Assembly: GCA_947631955.1 (NCBI GenBank)
Contig: CANRNJ010000003.1
Location: 62,001-126,000 of the forward strand
Reading direction: 5' to 3'
Source of the DNA: an uncultured Lachnospiraceae bacterium
Lineage (GTDB): Bacteria; Bacillota; Clostridia; Lachnospirales; Lachnospiraceae
Length of the DNA stretch: 64,000 nucleotides
Shown: positions 9,639 to 17,792 of the stretch, in pieces
How positions within the stretch are numbered: the first letter of the stretch is position 1
Layout of the letters: each line of letters starts with the position of its first letter
Position numbers and translations under genes: made by a program
Notes under the pieces: model-generated
What the model was told of the DNA's origin: nothing
What the model saw: the letters and a program-made list of their open reading frames with translations, nothing else
The model's database searches: none

Positions 9639-10605
9639 CGTGCGTAAACGAAAGATTGTGCCCATTGTTCTTGCCGCCGCCGTTTTTCTGACAGGATGCG
9701 GCAGCGCCAAGTACGACATGGCGTATGAACTGAATAATGACGTGAGCGGATTTCAGCTGTTGAATATCACCAATCAGGAAACGCTGGAGCCTTTTGCGGC
9801 CGATCTGTGCGTCGCTGACAAGGACGTTAAGATGACGGGGATCGATCTGCCGGAGGCGGGTGCTGTCGCTCTTTTTAATTTGAAAACACTGGATACGCTG
9901 TATGCCAAGAACGTCAATGTTCAGATCAATCCGGCCAGTCTTACCAAAGTCATGACGGCGCTCGTCGCCATTAAATACGGTTCTCCGGATCAAATGCTCA
10001 CGGCGTCCGAGAACGTGCTGATCACGGAGCCCGGCGCGCAGCTGTGCGGACTGAAGCCCGGCGATCAAATGACGCTGGAGCAGGCTTTGTATATCCTGCT
10101 CATTTATTCCGCCAACGACGTTGCAGTCATGATCGCGGAAGGCATTTCGGGATCCGTGGAAGAGTTCGTGGCGGTGATGAATCAGGAAGCCAGGGAATTG
10201 GGGGCCACAAACTGCAATTTTACCAATCCGAACGGCCTGACGGATGAAAACCATTATATGACGACATACGATCTCTATCTGATCTTTCAGGAAGCGATCA
10301 AGTATGACCTGTTTAACCGGATCATCCAGACGCCTGTTTACAGCACCGTCTATAAAGACCAGAGCGGCGCAGAGAAGACGCTGGAGGTCAATTCGACCAA
10401 TCAGTATCTGAGAGGGACTTATGAGATGCCGTCCAATGTCAAGGTGATCGGCGGCAAGACCGGTACGACGAATGCGGCAGGGCACTGTATGATGATATTG
10501 TCCACGGACAGCAGCGGGACGCCTTACATATCCATCATCATGAAAGAGCCTTCCGGCGAAGGCCTGTATACGGATATGTCCAAACTGCTGGAGTCCATCA
10601 AATAA
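9622..10605 (+). CDS. D-alanyl-D-alanine carboxypeptidase (S11), lipoprotein
   Basis: Serine peptidase of the DacF/PBP5 type that trims the terminal D-Ala from peptidoglycan stem peptides. An N-terminal signal with lipobox FLTGC (Cys about 26) predicts a membrane-anchored extracellular lipoprotein. Active-site motifs are SLTK (SxxK), SAN (SxN) and KTG ([12 protein letters not shown]). The start is uncertain: GAGGAG (9604-9609) could serve a TTG at 9613 or this GTG at 9622, both inside the end of mgsA. It closes the cell-wall cluster. Confidence 0.9.
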   Translation: MKCTNSVRKRKIVPIVLAAAVFLTGCGSAKYDMAYELNNDVSGFQLLNITNQETLEPFAADLCVADKDVKMTGIDLPEAGAVALFNLKTLDTLYAKNVNVQINPASLTKVMTALVAIKYGSPDQMLTASENVLITEPGAQLCGLKPGDQMTLEQALYILLIYSANDVAVMIAEGISGSVEEFVAVMNQEARELGATNCNFTNPNGLTDENHYMTTYDLYLIFQEAIKYDLFNRIIQTPVYSTVYKDQSGAEKTLEVNSTNQYLRGTYEMPSNVKVIGGKTGTTNAAGHCMMILSTDSSGTPYISIIMKEPSGEGLYTDMSKLLESIK

Positions 10606-10614
10606 GTTTTTGGG

Positions 10615-10643
10615 TTGTTTTTTTTGCTCCCTTCCCTTATAAT
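10615..10643 (+). promoter_or_regulatory. sigma-A type promoter for the small P-loop gene
   Basis: The -35-like TTGTTT (10615-10620) and the perfect -10 TATAAT (10638-10643) are 17 bases apart, about 60 bases before the next start codon. This indicates a new transcription unit after the carboxypeptidase gene. Confidence 0.6.
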
Positions 10644-10702
10644 GTGAATAGACGAAGTCATATTATAGATGTTACAATATTTTACTTTAGGAGGGTTTCG
10701 CC

Positions 10703-11122
10703 ATGGTTCAATTAATCGTAGGCAATAAAGGAAAAGGAAAGACCAAACATCTGTTAGATAAAGTAAATACAGTGGTGAAGGATGCGCAGGGAAATGTCGT
10801 GTATCTGGATAAGAGTACAAAACATATGTTCGAACTGAACAACAAGATCAGGCTGATCGACGTTTCCGATTATCTGATTACGAATAAAGACGAATTTATC
10901 GGTTTTATCTGCGGCATCATTTCTCAGGACCACGATCTGCAGCACATGTATTTTGACAGTTTTCTGAAGATTGCCTGCGTGGACGAGAGCGGCATTGGCG
11001 ACGTGATCGACAAACTGGAGGCCATCAGCGGCAAATTCCACGTTGACTTTGTATTGAGCGTTTCGGTCGACGAACATGTATTGCCGGAGGAGCTGAAGTC
11101 CAAGATCATTGTTTCGCTGTAA
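10703..11122 (+). CDS. small P-loop protein of unknown function
   Basis: 139 aa. The N-terminus VQLIVGNKGKGKTK holds a Walker-A-like GNKGKGKT loop at about residues 7-14. No second classical NTPase motif is obvious, although IACVDESG (about 88-95) could serve as Walker B. Similar short proteins in Lachnospiraceae are sometimes labelled 'twitching motility protein PilT', which I think is not justified by this length. It has its own promoter, an AGGAGG site and a terminator, so it is likely a single-gene unit. The function is unknown. Confidence 0.8.
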   Translation: MVQLIVGNKGKGKTKHLLDKVNTVVKDAQGNVVYLDKSTKHMFELNNKIRLIDVSDYLITNKDEFIGFICGIISQDHDLQHMYFDSFLKIACVDESGIGDVIDKLEAISGKFHVDFVLSVSVDEHVLPEELKSKIIVSL

Positions 11123-11155
11123 CAGATACCTATATCGATAAGCGTGTAATTCCAT

Positions 11156-11181
11156 AAAACCTCGGCATGACCGGGGTTTTT
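11156..11181 (+). terminator. intrinsic terminator after the P-loop gene
   Basis: Ten-base stem AAAACCTCGG / CCGGGGTTTT with one T-G pair and loop CATGA, ending in a T-run. It lies 33 bases after the stop codon and just before the ribosome site of the next gene. Confidence 0.75.
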
Positions 11182-11204
11182 GACATGTTAGAGGAGAATG
11201 TGCT

Positions 11205-12599
11205 TTGGCAGGCAATTCAGGGAAAATAACAAAATACAGACAGCCTTGGAACCTGAATATCGGTATGCTGATATTCGCCGCTATCCTCGTCTATGTAGTG
11301 ATCTGCGTCCTGATGTATTTCCGGACTGACCACATCGTCGGATACAGCGTCAAGGAAGGCTCCCTGACGTCGAACAGCATTTATAAAGGCATCGCCCTGC
11401 GCACGGAGGAGATCATCACGGGGACCGACGCCGGATATGTAAATTATTTCGCGCGGGAAGGGGAGCGCGTGGCCGCCGGAGATCTGGTCTATACCGTGGA
11501 CGAAACCGGACGTCTGGCGGACTATATCAACACGAGCGAGAACGGAGAAAACATGCTGTCGGATTCCGATCTTACGGAGCTGAAAACGGAGATAACGGCT
11601 TTTGCCAACCGTTTTGACAGGACGCAGTTCGCAGATACATACAGTTTTAAGCACAGCGTGGAAGGTACGGCACTCAAACTTTCCAATTATAACATCCTTG
11701 CGAATGTGGACGATCTGAATAACGCCGCGGGTTCGATGTTTATCAACTACCGCAACGCCCCCAAGAGCGGTATCGTCACCTATTCCATAGACGGATACGA
11801 AGATCTGCATCTGGAAGATATGACGGCGGATCTCTTCGACCAGAAGAATTACGAGAAAACCTATCTGGTGAACAACGAACTGATCGCGAACGGAGATCCC
11901 GTGTACAAGCTTTCCACCAACGAGGACTGGTCCATCGTCATACAGGTGGATGAAGCGATGGCGGAGGAACTTCTGGAGAAGGAATATGTGGAAGTGCGTT
12001 TTTTAAAGAACCAGTATACATCATGGGGTGAAGCAGCCTCCTACACAAACGAAGACGGAGATGTTTTCGTATCTTTGACGTTCACCAATTCCATGATCAC
12101 GTTCTGTACGGACCGTTTCATCGATATCGAACTGCTTCTGGAGGACGAGAAAGGGCTTAAGATCCCCAATTCCGCCATTGTTCAGAAGGAATTTTTTATC
12201 GTGCCCAAGGAATATGTGACCAAAGGCGGCAACGGCGGCAATGACGGCGTGCTTCTGGAAACGATCGACGAGGAGGGCAATCTGGCCACGCAGTTCGTTC
12301 CGACCACCATCTACGACGCCACGGATACGGAATATTATCTGGATGATTCGGTGCTGCAGCCCGGCGATTATATCGTGAAGCCGGAGTCCACGGAGAAATA
12401 TGCCGTCAGCAAGACGGGTTCGCTTACCGGGGTATACAACATCAACAAAGGATATGCCGATTTCAAGCAGGTCAATGTACTGTATCAGAATGACGAATAC
12501 TCCATTGTGCGTTCCAACACCGTATACGGACTGAACGTGTATGATTTTATCGTACTGGACGCCTCTACGGTAAACGACAATCAATTTATCTATGAGTAA
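11205..12599 (+). CDS. HlyD-like membrane-fusion/adaptor protein
   Basis: 464 aa. One N-terminal membrane helix (about 20-42) precedes an extracellular part with a biotinyl-lipoyl-like beta fold (GIALRTEEII, DAGYVNYFAREGERVAAGDLVYTVDE) and later beta-barrel sections. This pattern fits HlyD/RND-type adaptors. No ABC transporter or permease gene adjoins it, so a substrate cannot be assigned; a role in envelope organisation near sepF is only inferred. The TTG start at 11205 sits nine bases after AGGAG. Confidence 0.8.
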   Translation: MAGNSGKITKYRQPWNLNIGMLIFAAILVYVVICVLMYFRTDHIVGYSVKEGSLTSNSIYKGIALRTEEIITGTDAGYVNYFAREGERVAAGDLVYTVDETGRLADYINTSENGENMLSDSDLTELKTEITAFANRFDRTQFADTYSFKHSVEGTALKLSNYNILANVDDLNNAAGSMFINYRNAPKSGIVTYSIDGYEDLHLEDMTADLFDQKNYEKTYLVNNELIANGDPVYKLSTNEDWSIVIQVDEAMAEELLEKEYVEVRFLKNQYTSWGEAASYTNEDGDVFVSLTFTNSMITFCTDRFIDIELLLEDEKGLKIPNSAIVQKEFFIVPKEYVTKGGNGGNDGVLLETIDEEGNLATQFVPTTIYDATDTEYYLDDSVLQPGDYIVKPESTEKYAVSKTGSLTGVYNINKGYADFKQVNVLYQNDEYSIVRSNTVYGLNVYDFIVLDASTVNDNQFIYE

Positions 12600-12612
12600 C
12601 GAAGGCAGCCCG

Positions 12613-12633
12613 CCTGCAGCGAAGCGCTGCGGG
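12613..12633 (+). other. GC-rich hairpin between the HlyD-like gene and yggS
   Basis: The stem CCTGCAGCG / CGCTGCGGG (with one T-G pair) encloses the loop AAG. No T-run follows, so it is not a standard terminator. It could stabilise mRNA ends or affect expression of the next gene. Confidence 0.4.
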
Positions 12634-12666
12634 GCAGAATGAAGAAAGCGGGCGGCAGGCCGGAAA

Positions 12667-12746
12667 CCGGAAGACTGAAAAAGGTGCAGGCCAACAGCGG
12701 AAGGCTGAAAAGGATGCAGGCGGCAGCCGGAAGGCAGGAGAAGCGG
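12667..12746 (+). repeat. 30-bp imperfect tandem repeat upstream of yggS
   Basis: Units start at 12667, 12697 and 12727, each beginning (c/g)cggaag and sharing ctgaaaa-gg-gcagg. The third unit is diverged and contains the ribosome site AGGAG and the yggS start. The array is in frame with yggS, so an upstream ATG at 12639 would add a basic 36-residue leader of 10-residue repeats. Confidence 0.7.
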
Positions 12747-13442
12747 ATGGTAAAGGATAATCTTGATAAAGTATATGAAAAGATAAAAGATTCCTGTGAG
12801 AGGAGCGGCCGGAAGCCGGAAGACGTGAAACTGATCGCGGTCAGCAAGACGAAACCGGTCCCGATGCTTCAGGAAGCGTACGATCTGGGATGCCGCGATT
12901 TCGGAGAAAACAAAGTTCAGGAGCTGGTCGATAAATACGATCAGCTGCCGAAAGATATCCGCTGGCATATGATCGGCCATTTACAGCGCAACAAGGTGAA
13001 GTATATCGTCGGTAAAGTCTATATGATCCACAGCGTGGATTCCCTGCGTCTGGCCGAGGAGATCAGCAGAGAAGCCGTCAAAAAGAATGTGACGGTCCCA
13101 ATCCTGATCGAAGTGAATGTGGCCGGAGAGGAGAGCAAGTTCGGCACGACCGTTGAAGGGGCGGTATCGTTGGTGGAAGAAGCCGCACAGCTGCCGAATA
13201 TCGTCGTCAAAGGTTTAATGACGATAGCACCATATGTAGATGATCCGGAAGAAAACAGACTATATTTTGCAAAATTAAAGCAAATATATGTTGACATAAT
13301 ACATAAAAACATTGATAATGTTTTTATGGAAGAACTTTCTATGGGTATGACCGGAGATTACGAAACCGCCATAGAAGAGGGCGCGACGTATATCCGTGTG
13401 GGTACCGGTATCTTCGGAGAAAGACATTACGACGATGTTTAG
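12747..13442 (+). CDS. yggS: YggS/PLPBP family pyridoxal-phosphate homeostasis protein
   Basis: About 231 aa, the normal family length. It is a single-domain TIM-barrel PLP-binding protein without known catalysis that buffers PLP and affects amino-acid pools. The PLP lysine lies in LIAVSKTKP. Other family motifs are FGENKVQEL, WHMIGHLQRNKVK, SVDSL and LSMGMTGDYETAIEEGATYIRVGTGIFG. The ATG at 12747 follows AGGAG by six bases and is preferred to the ATG at 12639, which lies before a tandem repeat. In Firmicutes yggS commonly precedes sepF, as here. Confidence 0.93.
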   Translation: MVKDNLDKVYEKIKDSCERSGRKPEDVKLIAVSKTKPVPMLQEAYDLGCRDFGENKVQELVDKYDQLPKDIRWHMIGHLQRNKVKYIVGKVYMIHSVDSLRLAEEISREAVKKNVTVPILIEVNVAGEESKFGTTVEGAVSLVEEAAQLPNIVVKGLMTIAPYVDDPEENRLYFAKLKQIYVDIIHKNIDNVFMEELSMGMTGDYETAIEEGATYIRVGTGIFGERHYDDV

Positions 13443-13492
13443 TATACATAATTTTTTAAGGGAATAACGCGGAATGATGGAGGGTATATGTA

Positions 13493-13984
13493 ATGAGTGT
13501 GATGGACAAGTTTCTCAATGCCATGAAGCTGAATCCGGAAGAAGACGACTACTATGACGACGATTACTACGACGACGATCCCGAACCGGTCAGGAAGCCG
13601 GGCACCGCAAGAGAGGACGCGGCACCGGAAGAACCGGTCAAGAAGCCGAGTCCGAAAGTGACGCCCATGCGCCAGATGAAGAAAATGCCGGGCACCGGCA
13701 TGGAAGTATGTGTGATAAAACCTACCACGGTGGAGGACGCAAGAGAGATCACGGAAACGCTTCTGGCGAACAGGACCGTTGTGTTGAATCTGGAAGGTCT
13801 GGATGTGGATATCGCCCAGAGGATCATCGACTTTACGTCGGGCTCCTGTTTCGCGATCTCCGGCAACCTGCAGAAAATATCTCATTATATCTTTATTATT
13901 ACACCTGCGAGCGTCGATATATCCGGTGATTTTCAGGAGATTTTGTCCGGATCTTTCGATGTCCCGATCAATAACGGAATCTAA
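13493..13984 (+). CDS. sepF: cell division protein SepF
   Basis: 163 aa. FtsZ membrane anchor and bundling factor of Gram-positive bacteria. An N-terminal amphipathic helix (MSVMDKFLNAMKL) should bind membrane. A very acidic Asp/Tyr linker (residues 18-30) and a Pro/Lys-rich linker lead to the SepF core (about 75-155), with VCVIKPTTVEDAREI, VVLNLEGLD, RIIDFTSGS and GNLQKIS. The ATG at 13493 follows GGAGG by eight bases. An ATG three codons later is also possible. Confidence 0.96.
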   Translation: MSVMDKFLNAMKLNPEEDDYYDDDYYDDDPEPVRKPGTAREDAAPEEPVKKPSPKVTPMRQMKKMPGTGMEVCVIKPTTVEDAREITETLLANRTVVLNLEGLDVDIAQRIIDFTSGSCFAISGNLQKISHYIFIITPASVDISGDFQEILSGSFDVPINNGI

Positions 13985-13996
13985 GCAATGTGTGAT

Positions 13997-14027
13997 AACT
14001 TCCTGACACAACTGTCAGGAAGTTTTC
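13997..14027 (+). terminator. intrinsic terminator after sepF
   Basis: Perfect 12-base stem (AACTTCCTGACA at 13997-14008 with its complement at 14013-14024) and loop CAAC, running into TTTTC. It separates yggS-sepF from aroB. Confidence 0.85.
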
Positions 14028-14061
14028 GCGCGTTTACATATGCCTATTACGGAGGAAAGAT

Positions 14062-15171
14062 ATGGCTGACAGGATGACGATCAACTATGCGAATAAACCC
14101 TGCTATGATATTGTCTTTACGGACAGTTTCGATCTGCTCGTCGAGGAGCTGCAGGCCCTTGATATAGAGAACAGGAGGGCCGCGCTCATAACGGATTCCA
14201 ATACGGTCAGACTGTTCGGCGATACCCTGCGGGGGCTTCTGACAGGACACTGTAAGGAGCTGCTCGTGTATACCTTTCCCGCCGGGGAGTCCAGCAAAAC
14301 GCTGGATACGGTAAAAGGCATCTATAAAGCGCTGATCGAGGCACATTTTGACCGGAAGGACCTGTTGATCGCGGTGGGCGGCGGAGTCGTCGGCGACGTC
14401 ACCGGCTATGCGGCGGCCACTTATCTGAGAGGCGTGGATTTCGTCCAGATCCCCACGACGATGCTCGCGCAGGCGGACAGCAGCATCGGCGGCAAGACGG
14501 GCGTTGATTTTGACGGCTACAAGAACATGGTAGGTGCTTTCTACATGCCGAAACTGGTGTACATGAACGTTTCCACCTTGAAGGAACTGGACGACAGGCA
14601 GTTTTATGCCGGTTTCGCCGAAGTCATGAAACACGGTCTGATCAAGGATGCCATGTTCTACGAATGGCTCCTCGACAATATGTATGAGATCCACGACAGA
14701 GTCCCCCAAGTGCTGCAGGAGATGATCATGCGAAGCTGCATGGTCAAGAAGCTGGTGGTGGAGAAGGATCCAAAGGAACAGGGGGACCGCGCGCTCCTGA
14801 ACTTCGGCCATACGATCGGACACGCGATCGAGAAATACATGGATTTTGAAATGGTACACGGCGAGTGCATAGCGCTCGGAATGGTGGCGGCAGCCTATAT
14901 CTCATGGAAACACAACTGGCTGTCCATGGAGGAGTATTATGAGGTGCGCGATATGTTCGTCCCGTTCAACCTTCCCATCAGCATCGATTCCATCGAACCG
15001 GAAGAGATCCTGCGCCTGACAAAGTCCGACAAGAAAATGGAAGGCTCCCAGATCAGATTCGTGTTGCTGAAAAAAGTCGGCAAAGCCGTGATCGACAAGA
15101 ACGTGACGGACGAAGAGATACTGGCTGCAATTAACGAGATCTATTTCAGCGATGAGGACGCGAAGGCATGA
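14062..15171 (+). CDS. aroB: 3-dehydroquinate synthase
   Basis: 369 aa NAD- and metal-dependent enzyme of the shikimate pathway, converting DAHP to 3-dehydroquinate. Recognisable motifs are the NAD site GGGVVGDVTGYAAATYLRG (about residues 110-128), PTTMLAQADSSIGGKTGVD, and the metal-ligand region NFGHTIGHAIE. The last of these, with Glu in the GFAEVMKHGLI helix, gives the zinc-site residues. The ATG follows GGAGGAAAG. Its last codons overlap lspA (ATGA). Confidence 0.96.
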   Translation: MADRMTINYANKPCYDIVFTDSFDLLVEELQALDIENRRAALITDSNTVRLFGDTLRGLLTGHCKELLVYTFPAGESSKTLDTVKGIYKALIEAHFDRKDLLIAVGGGVVGDVTGYAAATYLRGVDFVQIPTTMLAQADSSIGGKTGVDFDGYKNMVGAFYMPKLVYMNVSTLKELDDRQFYAGFAEVMKHGLIKDAMFYEWLLDNMYEIHDRVPQVLQEMIMRSCMVKKLVVEKDPKEQGDRALLNFGHTIGHAIEKYMDFEMVHGECIALGMVAAAYISWKHNWLSMEEYYEVRDMFVPFNLPISIDSIEPEEILRLTKSDKKMEGSQIRFVLLKKVGKAVIDKNVTDEEILAAINEIYFSDEDAKA

Positions 15172-15695
15172 AATTAAAGAGAAAATTGTGGATCCTTTTG
15201 GATATCATCATAATCTGCGCACTTGTGGCCGTGGACCAGTATACGAAATATCTGGCTGTCGTACATTTAAAGGACAAGCCCGCATATGTGCTGATCAACG
15301 GCGTTCTGGAATTGAATTATCTGGAAAATAAGGGCGCGGCGTTCGGGATGCTTCAGAACCAAAAAGCTTTCTTTATCTTTGTTGCGGTCGTGATCCTGAG
15401 CGTTATCTGTTATGTGATCTATAAGATCCCGGACAACAAAAAATACCGGATCCTTCATATCCTGCTGAGCCTGATAGCCGCAGGAGCCATCGGCAACATG
15501 ATAGACCGCATCCGCCTGAACTATGTGGTCGATTTTATCTATTTTGTGCTGATCAATTTCCCGATCTTCAATGTCGCGGACATGTATGTAACGATCTCTA
15601 CCGCAGTTCTGGTGATCCTTCTTTTGTTCGTGTATAAGGAGAGCGATCTGAATTTTATCAGTTTCAAGCAGAAACGTTACAGGGAACTTAAGTGA
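15168..15695 (+). CDS. lspA: lipoprotein signal peptidase (signal peptidase II)
   Basis: 175 aa membrane aspartyl protease that removes lipoprotein signal peptides. Four membrane helices are visible. The catalytic aspartates lie in GNMIDRIRLNYVVDFI and FNVADMYVT, and the N-terminal motif is VDQYTKYLA. Its substrates would include the DacF-like lipoprotein encoded upstream. The start overlaps the aroB stop by four bases, and rluD begins one base after its stop, so the three are probably co-translated. Confidence 0.95.
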   Translation: MKLKRKLWILLDIIIICALVAVDQYTKYLAVVHLKDKPAYVLINGVLELNYLENKGAAFGMLQNQKAFFIFVAVVILSVICYVIYKIPDNKKYRILHILLSLIAAGAIGNMIDRIRLNYVVDFIYFVLINFPIFNVADMYVTISTAVLVILLLFVYKESDLNFISFKQKRYRELK

Positions 15696-15696
15696 T

Positions 15697-16611
15697 ATGG
15701 AACCGTTTGCGTATCAGATCGGGCTGGGCGAAGACGACTGCCGTCTGGATAAATGGATCGCAGGAGCCCTTCCGGATCTATCAAGGTCTTACATACAAAA
15801 ATGCATCAAAGACAGCGCCGTATTGGTGAATGACAAGCCTCAAAAGGCGGGATACCGGCTCAAAGTGGACGACGAGATCCTCTTCATGATCCCAGAAGCC
15901 GCCGAGCCCGCGATAGAAGCCGAAGACATTCCGCTTGATATCCTGTATGAGGACGACGATGTACTGGTCGTCAATAAGCCAAAAGGAATGGTGGTCCATC
16001 CCGCGCCGGGGCACTACAGCGGAACGTTGGTCAATGCGGTCCTGTACCACTGTAAAAACAGCCTTTCCGGCATCAACGGGAGCCTGCGTCCGGGCATCGT
16101 GCACAGGATAGACCGCGATACGACCGGCGCGCTCATCGTATGCAAAAACGACCGATCGCACAATGCGATCGCCGCACAGCTGAAAGAGCATACGATCACA
16201 CGCAGATACCGGGCCATCGTACACGGCGTGATCGGGCAGGAGGACGGAACCGTACGGACGACCATCGGAAGAGATCCGAAGGACCGGAAGAAGATGGCGG
16301 TCAACGTGGACGGCGGCCGCACGGCGGTAACTCATTATAAAGTGTTGGAACGCTATCGGGAGTATACCTATATCGAATGTCAGCTGGAAACAGGCCGCAC
16401 CCATCAGATACGCGTGCACATGGCCCACATCGGCCATCCGGTTCTGGGCGACGAAGTGTACTGCGGCAGAAAAACGCCTTATAAGCTTCAGGGCCAGACG
16501 CTTCACGCAATGGTGGCGGGATTTGTTCATCCCTCCACGGGAGAGTACCTCGAAGTGACGGCCCCGCTCCCGGAATATTTTGAGCATCTTCTGCATATTA
16601 TGCAACGATAA
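15697..16611 (+). CDS. rluD: RluD-like 23S rRNA pseudouridine synthase
   Basis: 304 aa, RluA family. An N-terminal S4 RNA-binding domain (about residues 12-75) is followed by the catalytic domain with HRIDRDTTG, where the Asp is the catalytic nucleophile, and the TGRTHQIRVHMAHIGHPVLGD signature. The lspA-rluD pairing is widespread in Firmicutes, where rluD is often named ylyB. The modified position cannot be read from the sequence, but RluD-type specificity is the best guess. Confidence 0.93.
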   Translation: MEPFAYQIGLGEDDCRLDKWIAGALPDLSRSYIQKCIKDSAVLVNDKPQKAGYRLKVDDEILFMIPEAAEPAIEAEDIPLDILYEDDDVLVVNKPKGMVVHPAPGHYSGTLVNAVLYHCKNSLSGINGSLRPGIVHRIDRDTTGALIVCKNDRSHNAIAAQLKEHTITRRYRAIVHGVIGQEDGTVRTTIGRDPKDRKKMAVNVDGGRTAVTHYKVLERYREYTYIECQLETGRTHQIRVHMAHIGHPVLGDEVYCGRKTPYKLQGQTLHAMVAGFVHPSTGEYLEVTAPLPEYFEHLLHIMQR

Positions 16612-16662
16612 TTCATAACGGTGGTATAATATGCGGCAATCAAAATGTTTTTTCGCCGATGT

Positions 16663-16692
16663 GTTGTAAAATATGCCAAATTATGCTATTAT
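16663..16692 (+). promoter_or_regulatory. possible promoter for the 16.8-17.7 kb genes
   Basis: TTGTAA (16663-16668) and TATTAT (16687-16692) are 18 bases apart, in an AT-rich gap after rluD. Transcription from here would pass through the hairpin at 16744-16769. An alternative TATAAT at 16625-16630 lacks a clear -35. Confidence 0.35.
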
Positions 16693-16743
16693 AAGATTTG
16701 TATTGTTATAAAAACGGATCGAAAGTGCTCAAAGGCGGGCGAT

Positions 16744-16769
16744 AAACACGGGGCTCACCGTGTTTTTTA
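16744..16769 (+). terminator. intrinsic terminator in the leader of the unknown gene
   Basis: Eight-base stem AAACACGG / CCGTGTTT with loop GGCTCA, followed by a T-run. It lies only 13 bases before the next start codon. It may end rluD transcripts, or act as an attenuator or the end of a short leader RNA. Confidence 0.65.
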
Positions 16770-16782
16770 TTTGAGGTGGAAC

Positions 16783-17217
16783 ATGAAATTTTATGCTTTG
16801 ACCGCATCGGTCAGTGATAAAACCGTCACAAATGAAACGCTTCAAAACGAATACAAGGCAGCCCAGCAGATCGGCAAGATCCGTCTGGGAACGGAACGGT
16901 TTTATTTCCGCGTTGTCCGCAAAGTATATTATATACCGTATCCTGCCATATATCGCTATTTCCGCCGCGTCATGCTGGTCCCTGCCAAGCTGTGCTGCGG
17001 CAAAGGCGATTTTGCCGTGGAACATTTCGTGGTCTGCGACGCGGAGAAAGAACTGGCGCAGATACAGCTGCCGGGTTCACATGCCGCCAAGGTCCTGATG
17101 GAGCGTATGCACAGTCTGGCGCCCGACGCCATCGCCGGAACACCGGACAGCGGTCCCCAGACGGCAGACATTCCATCGGCCGGTGAGGAACCGGCGGGAG
17201 AGGATGGTGGAAAATGA
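16783..17217 (+). CDS. protein of unknown function, 144 aa
   Basis: I do not recognise this family. It begins MKFYALTASVSDKTVTNETL, is basic and aromatic in the middle (about 45-70, many Tyr and Arg), and has a variable Pro/Gly/Glu-rich tail. There is no signal peptide or membrane helix. A longer frame opens at 16645, but the ATG at 16783 follows GAGGTGG and lies beyond the terminator hairpin. It overlaps the next unknown gene by four bases, so the two are probably coupled and may form a complex. Confidence 0.7.
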   Translation: MKFYALTASVSDKTVTNETLQNEYKAAQQIGKIRLGTERFYFRVVRKVYYIPYPAIYRYFRRVMLVPAKLCCGKGDFAVEHFVVCDAEKELAQIQLPGSHAAKVLMERMHSLAPDAIAGTPDSGPQTADIPSAGEEPAGEDGGK

Positions 17218-17726
17218 CCGTTGACGAAACGCTTCAAGCGCTCTTAAGATCCTACAAACGGTATTACAACGTAACAACAGAGAACGCCGTAGAGCCTTTT
17301 GCCGCGGAAGCGGTTTTTCATACGCATGACGAACAGTATTTTCTGGTAAAAAGCGCGACCCTGTCGGAAGCGGACGCCCATGAGTACATATTTTTTGCCG
17401 CATCGCAGAACGTGGGATATGCGGATGTGCAGAAACTGGACGAACGGGCATGGACGGAAGGCCTGTCCAGAGTAGTGCCGCATGCCAATCACCGCAGTAC
17501 AGATATCGTTCTGGTCATTGTGGCGGAGCACATTGCCGAAGAGGCGGCGGAATATATCAAAAAATCCAGACATTATAAGAGTTACCGTTATACATTTCAG
17601 GGGTGGAGTCATTATTCCTTGGTTGCCATAGAGACTTCGACGGGAAACTTTTTCTGTAACAGACGGGGAAAAAGTCTTAAGAAGCTCTTTCGCAATATAA
17701 TGAGGCAGACCGGTGGAGCGGCCTGA
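17214..17726 (+). CDS. protein of unknown function, 170 aa
   Basis: Unrecognised soluble protein. Its start overlaps the preceding unknown gene (ATGA). Visible features are FHTHDEQYFLVKSATLSEADAHEY in the first half and a basic C-terminus with RRGKSLKKLFRNIMRQ. No catalytic motif is clear. It sits 66 bases before cstA, but the quite different codon usage of cstA argues against assuming a shared function. Confidence 0.7.
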   Translation: MTVDETLQALLRSYKRYYNVTTENAVEPFAAEAVFHTHDEQYFLVKSATLSEADAHEYIFFAASQNVGYADVQKLDERAWTEGLSRVVPHANHRSTDIVLVIVAEHIAEEAAEYIKKSRHYKSYRYTFQGWSHYSLVAIETSTGNFFCNRRGKSLKKLFRNIMRQTGGAA

Positions 17727-17792
17727 CCTCGGAAGAACTGATAAACGGTTCTTACAAGTAATGAAAAAGAGAGAAGAGAGAGGTGTTTAGCT

